Made by a program: the position numbers and the translations under genes
The notes under the pieces: generated by a model
Seen by the model: only the letters and a program-made list of their open reading frames with translations
What the model was told of the DNA's origin: nothing
The model's database searches: none
Assembly (NCBI GenBank): GCA_025677815.1
Contig: JAIXMP010000009.1
Location: forward strand, 1,116,001-1,180,000
Reading direction: 5' to 3'
Origin: Phascolomyces articulosus
Taxonomy: Eukaryota; Mucoromycota; Mucoromycetes; Mucorales; Lichtheimiaceae
DNA length: 64,000 nt
Part shown: positions 1 through 10,723 of the stretch, piece by piece
How the letters are laid out: each line of letters starts with the position of its first letter
Position numbering within the stretch: the stretch's first letter is position 1

Positions 1-1168
1 CGCCTTCTGTTTTTGTTACAGACGAATATGAATCGTATGCTAATCTAGCTGAATATGTAAAGTGGTACTTTCTTTTTCATTCTTTTTTCATCCCATGCCA
101 TGATACTTCATGCCAACATTCAATTTCATTGAATATATATATAAATGTACGTTTTTTATTTATTTATTGACAAAAAAAAACAGCTGCCTAAAGAAACGTT
201 TGAACAACGTATGGAAACGATAAAAACGATTGTCAAGGAGAAATATCCAAATATTTATCCTGAAACATACATGTTTTCTATTGCTGTGATCTTGGTGGTG
301 ATTACTGCTGCTTTTGCCATTTTGGGTCGAACTTTAGATATTTCGATTTGGTATCCATTACTCATATTAATTGCTCCTGCTATATTAGCCTATGGCACTA
401 CAAGACGACGTAATCAACATTTACGTAAATTCTTGGTGGTAAGAATAAGAAACAAAAGGACTATAAGGAAGGATTACCTTACGCACCTATCTACCTTATC
501 CTAACAGTCTATTTGAATTGATCCAATTTTCTCACCCTTTCTTTATATAGTTTCAAGATACATTAAATACATGTCTTAAAGACATGACTTCTCAAGATAT
601 CACACGACATGTAAAATGGGATTATCGAAGATTACGACAAGGTGATACAGCACAAACATTACATTTAAAACGACCTTTATCAAGTTGGACTATTAGTCTT
701 GTAGTTGAGGCCATTCAAGTAGATCCAGAAACGGATCTGACAAGAGTGATGGGGGAAGCTTTACCTTCTTATACGGTTGCATCGCAGGATATTGTGTTAG
801 ATATAGGGACACCTGTAACGGATACTGTAGTTCAATTAAGAGAAATGGACTTAGCAGATGTGACACGTCATGACCCTACGACAAGAAGGACATCATCACC
901 AACAGCAGCAACAGTAGCAGTAGCAGCGAATAATAATAATAACAGTAATCCAAATTCTTTTCTTCCTCCTCCACCTGATTATCAAGAAACCACTGAACCT
1001 CCGGCTTACCATCCAGAAGATCCGTTGCCATCTCCCACCACACCATCAAGTCCAATCACGTCGCTGGATCCAGGAACAACGAATACAACGATTACCAGAA
1101 ATAATATCAATAATAGTGGTTATCCAGAAAATAATAGTACTACCGTTCCTGCAACTCGTAATAGTTAA
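1..1168 (+). CDS. Two-TM membrane protein with PPxY motifs, 5' partial
   Basis: Three exon segments are visible: 1-56 (open to the window edge, phase 0), 184-438 and 551-1168, joined by GT-AG introns in frame. The middle exon encodes two adjacent hydrophobic segments (around IAVILVVITAAFAIL and YPLLILIAPAILAYG) followed by a basic TTRRRNQHLRK stretch, so a membrane hairpin with cytosolic flanks is likely. The C-terminal tail is low-complexity and rich in S/T/N/P. It holds two PPxY motifs, PPDY (in PPPPDY) and PPAY, the classic ligands of WW domains in Nedd4/Rsp5 ubiquitin ligases. I do not recognise the family. Inference: a membrane-anchored substrate or adaptor of an Rsp5-type ligase. The N-terminus lies upstream of the window. 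Confidence 0.7.
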
Positions 1169-1644
1169 TAATAATAATAGTAATCTGTACAGTAATCCTG
1201 TTACAAAAAACAACAACAACTCTACAATGTATTTTTATTTTATTATCCTTCAACCCCCCTGGATATAACTTTTCCCAGTATTTTCGTGTACATGAAATGT
1301 GTAGTATACCATCATCAATTTTGTAACAATCATGTATTCTCTATTTTTATTATACAAATCTAATAATATTTATTAGTTAGTTTATTATGAACAAAAAAAA
1401 GTGAAATACTTGCATAAAGTTGAATGATAAAGGGGTTGTATACGATGTGTGGCTTGTGATTCAATGGCAATCGTGTGTATGTGTGGCATTTTTCCAAAAT
1501 TCCCGCATTTATATTTTTTTTAAAAAAATAGGGTCAAGGGTACTTTTCCTCCGCCCAACATATAACATAACACGACCTAATACAAAACTCACCTTCCCTC
1601 GTCAACTTTACTTGTATATACATTTTTAATAATATAAAATAACC
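1169..1644. other. Intergenic, AT-rich
   Basis: This spacer lies between two same-strand genes. It holds A/T homopolymers and (TAA)-like tracts just after the upstream stop, consistent with a 3' UTR, and a short AT-rich leader before mL40. I see no convincing gene or RNA. Confidence 0.6.
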
Positions 1645-2121
1645 ATGGTATCACCCATTGTACGTCGCACATGTCAACAACTTTCACTACAACAACAATC
1701 ACACCGGTTTACAGCCATGGCTGTCCGTCATGCCAGTGGCCCTGGTAGTGGAGGACGACCTGACAACAATGCCTCAAGTGGCGATTCACGTCTTGAACTT
1801 ATTCGTCGAGTGCTTTTCGAATCCTCTGCACGTGAACCTACCATTGCATTAGAAGGCGAAGCATTAGAACAACATGACACCATTGAACGCGCATGGAAAT
1901 TACACTTAATGCGTCAACGTGAACAGCGACAACAAACTTTAGAACGTCAATTCCGATCAATCCATGCCGCCATGAGTGAATTGGAAAAGACAAGTGACCG
2001 ATTGTTCAAGGGTGCTATTGTTAAAAGCCGACATGTCACGTATCCAAAACAAGCCAAGATTCCCACCGAAACACCATCGCCTCAAGGATGGGATTATAGT
2101 TATAAGCATTCAACAGAATAA
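1645..2121 (+). CDS. MRPL40: Mitochondrial large-subunit ribosomal protein mL40
   Basis: A single-exon 158-residue protein. The N-terminus is basic and Ser/Gln-rich without acidic residues (MVSPIVRRTCQQLSLQQQ...MAVRHASG), as in mitochondrial presequences. The core motif HDTIERAWKLHLMRQREQR, followed by a helical RQFRSIHAAMSELE segment, is the signature of mL40 (MRPL40 in animals, Mrpl28 in yeast). It would be a component of the mitochondrial 54S subunit. The start was chosen at 1645 because it begins the presequence and is preceded by the A-rich leader AATAATATAAAATAACC. The alternate-frame reading inside it is a shadow. Convergent with the zinc-finger gene at 2269-3273, with only ~150 bp between the stops. 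Confidence 0.88.
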   Translation: MVSPIVRRTCQQLSLQQQSHRFTAMAVRHASGPGSGGRPDNNASSGDSRLELIRRVLFESSAREPTIALEGEALEQHDTIERAWKLHLMRQREQRQQTLERQFRSIHAAMSELEKTSDRLFKGAIVKSRHVTYPKQAKIPTETPSPQGWDYSYKHSTE

Positions 2122-2268
2122 ATTTTTTTACTAGATATAATTTATACACTATTTATTGATATAGATACGAGTAGAGGATGGGAAAAGGGAAGGAAAGAGA
2201 AAGAGATAGATATAAAAGAAGGAGATGGGTGTTGTGTGTATGTGTGATATAGAAGAAAGGAGGGAAAT

Positions 2269-3104
2269 TTATTTAGCAAGCCGAATGAATTGATGTTTCA
2301 TTGCTTCATAATCAGCCATATCACTACGATGCCCATCAAACCAACATCGATCACAAAACCGATCATGATCACATCCTTTACATTCAATCGTAGCATCTTC
2401 ATTACAAATGATACACCAATCATCCATTTCATCATGAAATTCATCTTCTTGGATAGGTTTGGGAGGGGGTCCTGGTGCTCTACTACTACTACTCTGCCCA
2501 GTGGCAACATTGTCTTCCTCGTTGGTTGAAGTCAATGTTGGTGGATTTTGTTTTAATGCAAGATACCGTTGTTCCAAGTCACGTTCCCGTTGTTGATCCA
2601 AATGAGCATATTTCTTTTCCACATCCACTTGATCCTTGATTTGTTTTAATAATTCATGGCTTTCATCATCCAATCCAATATCTCCATCGTTTTCGTTTCC
2701 AAGAAATGTTTTTTGTAATTCTTTTAATTTCAAATCTTGTTCTATTTTCTTTAGTTTTTTGTCCTCTGCATTATCATCCGTACTGCCAGTATAATAATAT
2801 AACATGCCTCCGTCATCATCATCATCACTATCGAATAGGTCTACTTCTTGTAACATCTTTTCGACCTATCCATCCAAGTTTTGGATTGAAGGGGGGAGAG
2901 AAAAGTATGGATTATTATTTCCACAATTTTTGAATAGCACACTATATATATATACCTCGTCCATATTCGTGTCACTGGGAATATCATATTTATTCTTCTG
3001 TGTACTTGGACCAGCACTATCACCAGTAATAGGTTGCGATGGAAATACTCTCTCAAATCGTTGTGCTAACTCTTCATCGCTAATCAAGTTAGCATCACTA
3101 TTTT

Positions 3105-3167
<63 letters not shown>

Positions 3168-3273
3168 AAAGTGCATGTCCATTTTTAATTAAGTCAAACA
3201 TTACTTACGTTTCTTTTATTTCTTTCTCTTCTTTTAATTGAGCTACACGTTTTGCCAAGTCATCGTCTCCCAT
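2269..3273 (-). CDS. ANCHR/ZFYVE19-like zinc-finger protein
   Basis: Minus-strand gene with three exons: 3209-3273, 2956-3097 and 2269-2865 (phases join; ~267 aa). The start at 3273 gives MGDDDLAKRVAQLKEEK. The second exon carries ELAQRFERVF, and the third an acidic DSDDDDD stretch, charged coiled-coil segments and a C-terminal cysteine/histidine cluster (CIICNEDATIECKGCDHDRFC-type: CxxC, CxxC, CxxC plus His). This matches the C-terminal B-box-like finger of ZFYVE19/ANCHR, the abscission NoCut checkpoint regulator. I see no FYVE domain, so it is an ANCHR-like short form. Role in cytokinesis is inferred from family only. Intron 1 contains a long (GA)n tract on the coding strand directly upstream of the acceptor. 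Divergent from the SUMO gene. Confidence 0.75.
3109..3165. repeat. (TC)n microsatellite in intron 1
   Basis: A perfect TC dinucleotide run of about 57 bp within intron 1 of the minus-strand zinc-finger gene. On the transcript it reads (GA)n and lies just upstream of the 3' splice site. Confidence 0.95.
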
Positions 3274-3483
3274 GGTGAAAGTTTTATACAGAAATAAAGG
3301 CTGCGGCAAGTTGCTCACCTTACAAAAAGCGGGATTTGGAATTCAGTCACCCACTCTAGTTTTTTTTTGTACTTGTTCAAATCGTTAAAGCCTAAAGAAC
3401 CATTTTCTCTTTTTTCTCTTTTCACTCTACGAAAAAGAAAACCTCTTGATAGTTGTTGTCAATTAATACACCCATATTACACA
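3274..3483. promoter_or_regulatory. Shared divergent promoter, ANCHR-like / SUMO
   Basis: 210 bp separate the start codons of the minus-strand zinc-finger gene (3273) and the plus-strand SUMO gene (3484). It includes a poly-T run at about 3361-3368 and pyrimidine-rich stretches before the SUMO ATG. Both promoters must sit here, so a bidirectional promoter is inferred. I did not identify specific factor sites. Confidence 0.55.
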
Positions 3484-3867
3484 ATGGACGCTGACAAGAA
3501 AGTCGATAAAAAAGAACCTACCAGTGGTAACGAACATATTAACATTAAAGTCGTTGGTGGTGTAAGTTTTCAATGTTTTTTTTTTTTAGTAAAATAATGA
3601 ACAATGACACGTACTAATAGTTTGTTTGAATGTTTTCTCTATTTATTTTTCTCTTTGAAATGCCATTGTTTTAACAACATAAAAAAATGATTTTATAGGA
3701 TAACAATGAAGTATTCTTCAAAATTAAACAATCCACTCCATTACGCAAATTGATGGATGCTTATTGTGAACGTCAAGGAAAATCACCAGGATCAGTACGT
3801 TTCTTATACGACGGCCATCGTGTATTGGCAACCGATACGCCACAAGGTGTAAGTATATATTCCTCTT

Positions 3868-3917
<50 letters not shown>

Positions 3918-4115
3918 GAGTGGATTGATTGATTTGAAGATGGTGGTGGTGTGATATATTATAATAAATGTGGGCTGAACAGGATGAAGGAAACTTCATC
4001 TCTCTCCTATATCGATTCATCCTAACTTATTACGTGTTTTTTATTATTATTATAGCTTGACATGGATGATGGCGATACAATCGATGTGATGGTGGAACAA
4101 ATTGGTGGCTATTAA
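3484..4115 (+). CDS. SMT3: SUMO (Smt3) ubiquitin-like modifier precursor
   Basis: Three exons, 3484-3561, 3699-3848 and 4056-4115, join in phase 0 to give 95 aa. The protein has the short flexible acidic/lysine-rich SUMO tail (MDADKKVDKKEPTSGNEHIN), then the beta-grasp fold with INIKVVGGDNNEVFFKIK, TPLRKLMDAYCERQGK and VRFLYDGHRV, and the C-terminus DVMVEQIGGY. SUMO is made as a precursor: a Ulp-type protease would remove the single residue after the di-glycine (here Tyr), exposing GG for E1/E2 (Aos1-Uba2, Ubc9) conjugation to lysines. Intron 2 carries a (TC)n-(TA)n microsatellite at about 3870-3918. Length is normal for SUMO. Confidence 0.95.
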
Positions 4116-4759
4116 AAAATAATAAAGCAATACGCAATAAGCGAGTTAATAGTCGTTAGTTAGTTCATAGTAGTTATCATAGCCTTTGTAGCATATCTCT
4201 TTTTTTTAATATTTGGGTGTTGTCCTTCTCTTCTTTCACAACATACGCACACACACACACACACACATCACTTTGATTCCATATTTTCCCCCCTCTTTCT
4301 GATTGATTTGTCTCTCCATGTTTTTTTATCCCCCTCTTCCCACATCAAAACTTCATTTATCTCAACAATATTAACAACAACAAAAAATACATTTTTTTTA
4401 TTCAAAAATAACACGATAAAAAAAATAGCATATTATCTTTTCATATGTAATATACATATATATATATATATATATATAATGCATCTGGTCAATTTTAATA
4501 AAATCAAATGGATCAAGATGCACACACATAACTTTTGGAATATTGGGATTGGAAACAAAAGAAAAAAAATAATGTAGATTTTTTTTTTCTTTTCACTTTG
4601 TTTATTATTATGAAGATGCGTTGATTTGTTTTATGTACGAAAAATAATAAAAAAAAATAAAGCGTGGACTGAAAAGAAGTAGAGGGGGAAAGAGAGAGAG
4701 AGAGAGAGAGAGAAGAGAGGGAAGGGGGAGGTAACAAAATAAGATTACATTTTTGTTAT
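4116..4759. other. Convergent 3' intergenic with microsatellites
   Basis: Spacer between the convergent SUMO and eIF3a genes. It contains (AC)n at about 4249-4267, (TA)n at about 4456-4479 and (GA)n at about 4691-4713, plus A/T homopolymers consistent with two 3' UTRs. No gene or structured RNA recognised. Confidence 0.7.
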
Positions 4760-7525
4760 TTATTTGCCAACACGACGCCAGCCATCGTCAGATCCACCAG
4801 CACTACCACCGGGTGCACGACCACCGCGGTTGGTTGGACGCCAGCGATCTTCGCGGGGTTCACGATCATCACGAGAATCGCGCGAGTCACGGAAACCACC
4901 ACGTCCACCAGCACCACCTTCACGACGAGGTGATCCAGCAGTATTCCAACTACCTTCACGATCACCACCGGGACGACGATCACGATCACGTCCTCCAAAG
5001 GAAGAACCAAGAGGTCGACCACCACTACGCCAGTTATCTTCACCACGGTCATTACCAGCACGATCACTGCCAGCAGAAGCTTGAGCAGCAGCTTGTTGTC
5101 TAGCACGCAAAGCAGGGGGGACATAAGCACCACCACCACTTCCAGAACGAGACACAGGAGGAGGTGTAGGAGCATTGCGCTTAGCAGCCAATTTCTCTTC
5201 AATTTCACGTTCACGTTGTTGTTGTTTACGCAATTGTTCTTCTTGTTTCTTATTATATTCTTCACGTTCTTGTTTTTCTCTTGCCAAACGAGCAGCCTTT
5301 TCTTCAGCCTCACGTTCTTCAGCTTCTCTTCGTTCTCGTTCTTCTTCTTCTTGTTGGCGACGTTCTTCTTCTTCAGCTTCACGTTGACGCAATAAAGCTT
5401 CACGTTGTTCACGCCATTGAGCAATACGTTCTTGTTTAGCTTGTTCAATTGCTTCTTCCACAGCACGACGTTGAGCTTCCACAACACTAGCAACCTTGTC
5501 TTGCTGTTTCTTTTTATATTCACTATAATCATCCAACATACGAACCAAACGACCCTTGAGCTTCATATTTTCCTTGTGTTGTTGCTTGGAAGATTCCAAT
5601 TCAGCCTTGCGAGCGGCTTCGTAGAAGGTCTTATCAGATTTTTGTTGTTTTTCATAATCCTTTTCCAATAAAGGAATTTCTTCCTTGCGATAGGCACGTT
5701 CAGTATGATCCAAACGTTTGCCAATTTGTTTCAAACGATCACTCAATTCCTTTTGTTCCGTTTGAAGACGAGTGACCTTCAAATCTAACAAGGTCTTGAC
5801 ATCCGAGTTTTCAATTTCTTCAGGAGCCAATTGCAAGCCTGTCTTGGCGGTGATTTCTTCTGCAATACGTTTGGCTTGATCACGTTGGATTTCTTCTTGT
5901 ACACGTTTCAATCGTTCTTCCTCACGACGGCGTTGTTCTTCTTCCATACGTTTCTTTTCCGCTTCGGCCTTGCGAGCAGCAGCAGCAGCTTTTTCTTGAG
6001 CAGCCAATTTTTCTCTACGTGACAATTCAGTTTCAATAATTTCCTTGCGACGTTCAATGGTGGCCTTGCGTTGTAATGTGGCCTTGTGTTCCTTTTCAAT
6101 ACCCTTGACAGCACGGGATAAGGCTTCTTGTTTGGATTCGGCGGCTTCGGCCTTGACAGAGGGATCAATCATTTGGACCACAGCTTGCAAGCTGTTACCA
6201 AGACGAGACAATTGAGTGCGCATCAAATCAGCAGGCGAGGATTGCAATTGAATACCTTCGGCCACAGTATCTTTAGGAGGAGCAAACAAGTCGGTCTCAA
6301 ACATTAAGCTTTGAGAAGCATGATCAATACGAATGTTCAATTCACCACGCTTACAACCGTTCATGATGAACTTCTCAATAGTAGCAGCATCATAGTTGTA
6401 AGGTTCAGGGAACGAGGCCAATTTCAAGACAAAGTCTAACTTGACGGTAGTGTAAACTTGCGACAATTGTTGAAGAAGACGGGTCAAGATGACTTGATGA
6501 AGAGGACGAACGTAACGAGCCATATCAGGATCTTCGGAGAGTTTGGTCATGATGGGGTTGATCTTGCGGCAAATGGACAAGGGATGGAATTGGACTTCAA
6601 GAATATTGTACAAGTCACGGATTTCAGGACGGACACGGGACAAAATGTTCTTGTTCAAGGCTTCCTTGAGCAAACCGGTACGGGTGGGATGTTGATACAA
6701 GCCCATTAACATGGACAAACGGTTCAATTTTTGAATACGATGTTCATCTTGTTCTACATAACCAGGACGGGTCTTGGTGGTGGTAATGATGGGAATAGCA
6801 AGAGCTGAAAGCAACACAATGGAAGCCATACGGGATTGTTGATCGTCGGTCAAGTTCTTGTTGATCATACGTTCAATGCTGGAATAACGGTTCCAAGCAG
6901 CGGAATGGAATAAATAATCTTCACTGACCATGAAAATCTTGGTCAACTTTTCATAATAATTGGCCATCATGACAGGTTTAGGAGGACGCTTCGAGGTGGT
7001 CAACAAGGTGTGAATATCTTCAACAGATTTGAAGGCTTCTTGCCACAATTCCAATTCAGCAGCAGCATTCAATTGAGTAAAACGAGCATCTAAATATTGT
7101 TGCAAAGTTTCGGGATCGTTCAAGTTGATCGAGTGAGGTTGATGCGAATATTTTGACATGTTTTGGAAATGGTTGCGCAAAATTTCACACAAGCGACGGA
7201 ATTCGGTCTTGCGAGCATAAGTCAAACAGAACGAAAAGGCTTTGTTGGTGACGGCGTGGTACAATGTTTCCAAGCGTGCATTGTTACGAAGCATATCCAA
7301 GACAGTGCGGTAGGCTTCCCACAAGAATTTGAGCCAAGGGGTCACGACAGCACGATCGGTTCTATCTTTGGTTTGTTCACCACTCACAGTGCTAAGCATG
7401 ATAGATTCAGGTGTTTCGGAAGCTTCAAGATCATCAATGTATTCAACTGCAATTTGATCAGCCTTGGCTCGGGCTTCAGCGACTTTTTGTTCAGACAATT
7501 CGAGAAGCTTGTTAATAATAGTCTA

Positions 7526-7559
<34 letters not shown>

Positions 7560-8079
7560 TTCGTGTTTTAGCAAAAAAAAGATGGCCAATGCAACATTGT
7601 TCTCATGTCATAATGAAAAAAAGATGAGGGATGGTGTGACGCACCTCGATGCTGTTGACGCTGGTATTTTGGGCAATGTTACGATATTGATGAAGACCTT
7701 CCTTCACCAACTTGCCTTTGCGTAACACAACGCAAAGCTCAATATACTTGAGCATGATGGGCTCCATGATGTTGAGAGCATAACTGCGTGAACGCTTGGA
7801 AAGGACAACTTCATGAAGTGTTTGCAATGCTACGGTTTCTTGACCAGTAGAGCATAATTCTAATCATTTTCGAAAAACACGTCATTGTAAAATTGGGTTT
7901 CGTCATCGTTATCGATATTATATATTTAAAAATAAAAAGTAAAAACAGTTAGAGATATCCCATCCATCCATCGATCTATTCCAATTCATCCGTTCGTTTA
8001 TTCGTTCATCCATCGATGGTATGTTACCTTCAGCTCGCTTAAGAGCATTGTCCGGCTTCACAGCATAGAATGGAGCCAT
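4760..8079 (-). CDS. TIF32: Translation initiation factor eIF3 subunit a (Tif32/Rpg1)
   Basis: Minus-strand gene of three exons: 8028-8079 (MAPFYAVKPDNALKRAE), 7645-7859 and 4760-7522, about 1009 aa. The first exons hold the family signatures EPIMLKYIELCVVLRKGKL and KEGLHQYRNIAQ. The long third exon encodes the rest of the TPR/PCI region (PCI roughly residues 400-520, including HQVILTRLLQQLSQVY). After that come a very long Glu/Arg/Lys coiled coil and a C-terminal Arg/Gly/Asp-rich tail with RDSRDDREPRED-type repeats ending GWRRVGK. eIF3a is the scaffold of the eIF3 complex on the 40S subunit during initiation. A (TAA)n run lies in the intron at about 7526-7557. The length fits fungal eIF3a. 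Confidence 0.95.
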
Positions 8080-9301
8080 ATTATATAGATATTTTTGGCC
8101 TTTGGAGAAGGTTGAATTTCACCTATGATTCGATAATGAATTAGGTATTAGGTGGCACCAAGCACCTCCCCCCATTCTTGATCCCAAACCCCGACAATAG
8201 ATATTCCCAATTTTGGGATTTTATGATCTTGCAACATTGACAACGAACATGATTTTTTTTCAAAAAACAAAAGAAGCAGGTTGGTCTCTTTAGTAAAGTA
8301 TCAAAATAAGCTAAAAATTCAAACAGATCGTCATTACTTGGAGCAACTACGTGTTATCATTTGGTAACAATTTTGAAATGGATCTTCAATTTATCTTATA
8401 TATTATATATTGATAAGGTGAATTTTGGTTTTCTGTTGGATGAATCGAGTATTCTTCCAGTCGATAGCGTTATCATCCTCCTTTATTGTCACAACCTTTT
8501 ATATTATATATACAGTTGTATAAATTTAAAAAAAATAGTTTATCATTACTTGCGTATATATTTAATTATTTCCTTATGTTTTATATTTTTTTGTGTAATA
8601 AACATGCTATTCCAACATTTAATGTCTCATCATCTAAATTACTGGCAAATATAGATTAAATACTTATACCTTTAACATATAATTCATCGTTCTGATCATA
8701 CTAAGTGGTATTCGAACTTTAATAATAGAAGAAAAAAAAGACTTTACTCTATTATTTGCTATTAATCAGAGATGATGTGGCCGAAAAACAATGGATTTTT
8801 ATTCGGTAGAATGTTTCTCCGGGCCCATCATAAAAATGTTAGGCTTTTTTCTTGGGTGCATTTTTATCTGGAGATTTGCTGCCGTAGCTCAAGGGCGATG
8901 TGGATGATCTTCGTCAAAGCCAGTCAATATTTATCTTAATTATGAAATCATTGTAACAACAATTTACAACAAAATTAAAAGAAAAAAATACAACCGATTC
9001 TTTTTTTCATTAGAAAATCCGTCGTTATTAAGGATAGCTGCTCATTTTTAGGAAAATCCCTATGTATGTCATTGGATTTTATAGTTCTATATATAAAAGC
9101 AATAGAAAACACTTTTGCAGTACTGTAAAATTAGAATGGTAGGTAGGAGGGTTTGAAAAAATTAGCAAAGGAGGCCGACAAGAGAAACATTTGAAAAAAG
9201 AAAATAATGAAAAGTAGAGAGACCACTCACTTTATTCCAATATTGGTAATAATAATAAAAACAGAGTTAAGGTTAAGTTGTGTGGTGGGATGTAGGTGGT
9301 G

Positions 9302-9334
<33 letters not shown>

Positions 9335-10723
9335 TATGCTTTTACTTGTTGCTATTATTTTATTAAGGATAGAGGAGGTACCTTAGTAGTCATTATCCTA
9401 TCATGTGGTATTTTGTATCATCTATGAATAAAAAAAACTGTAATTCATAATGACGTCTTGGACAACACTTTTTATTCTTTTTTTTTCTTAATATATATGG
9501 CTGTTTATGTGTTTTCATTGGTGAATATCATGTACAATGACATGCTAATTCTTCTTACATATCGATGTTTAACTCGATTAATCCATATATCGAATTTACT
9601 ATTATTACAACAATAACAGCTATATTGTTTACCCATAATATGGTGTTATTTCGGATGGATCACCATACCCTATAAAACGGATTCATGGTACAGTAATTCC
9701 AAAGTTGTTAGTAGGGTTTATTCCACGAATTATGATCCGCAACAACAAAGTGAGAAAAAGAATAAAGAATGTTGTTGTTTGCAAGTGGTTATGTAATGCT
9801 ATTTTTTACATTACAATAACTACTACTACCATAGTTGTTCGTATCCATATCGATACTTACATTATATATTATTATTGACGTTCTTGTATGGTCTTCATGC
9901 CTGTTTCTTCTTCATCCACACATTGCATCTTCTCGACAAAGCAATTATTTTTATATAGATGCATATTTTTTCTTGGTTTCTTTTCTCCTTCACCCTGCCT
10001 AGTCATCTCCTTGGTCCTCTTCATCAAACCTGACACACACACGCATTACTCTCTCACTCCTCTCATTGCACCCCCCCCTTTATTTTGGCATTGATCAAGT
10101 AACTTATTTTTACTTCGACCTTATAATGGGAAAGAGAAGGGGTGTTTATTAGAGATTTGCTTATTACTATTTTACTCACTATTATTATCGCTTTCTCCTT
10201 GAAACCAAAAGTTGGCTTGGATCAATAAATAAATTATAATTTATTGTGTAGAAAAATAGTTGTCGTAGTGTAATTATTATTGTTGATGATTACCATTTTA
10301 CGTATTTTTACCATCAGCCAAGGAAATCTTGTTTTTTTTTGATATTCATTTGGAGACAATAGTAATAATACTAACTTTGTATGAGTATTGTTGGATATAA
10401 TAACTCCTCCTCTCCTCTTCCTCTTCCTCCCATCTCTTCTCTCATCATTATCATGATAATAAGTCTTTATATTGTATGATAAAGTGTATAGTATTTTTTA
10501 CAAGAGAAAAAAAAAAGGAGCTTTTCATAAAAATAATAATAAAAATGATCGATTATATAATAATATAATAGGATCCCAATAGACGACGTATATTTTCTTT
10601 CTTTTTCTTTAGTGTAATATTTCTTTTCTTTTCTTTTTCACACTAATAGTAACGTTGAACGTTTTGTAAATCTTTCTTTTTTTTTTTCAACCCAACAAAA
10701 AATCAAAACAACATATCCCAAAA
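8080..10723. other. Gene-poor interval
   Basis: 2.6 kb between the divergent eIF3a (minus) and kinase (plus) genes. Both 5' regions lie at its ends. The middle is AT-rich with an (ATA)n microsatellite at about 9301-9332, a C-run near 10071 and pyrimidine tracts before the kinase ATG. Short open frames (for example 8361-8654) have no coding character. A reverse-strand peptide ending KSPDKNAPKKKA near 8845-8915 is in frame for only ~26 codons and could not be tied to a gene. Confidence 0.5.

Noticed and set aside
1420..1629. 69-codon plus-strand open frame upstream of mL40
   Set aside because: No motif, it overlaps the likely promoter/leader, and aromatic/basic AT-driven composition suggests chance.
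4764..5671. Long plus-strand open frames opposite eIF3a
   Set aside because: Their Arg/Ser/Phe-rich composition is the antisense of the Glu/Lys/Arg coiled coil of eIF3a; shadows.
8840..8920. Minus-strand peptide ending KSPDKNAPKKKA as a terminal exon
   Set aside because: Only ~26 codons, preceded by a stop, with no acceptable acceptor or upstream exon found.
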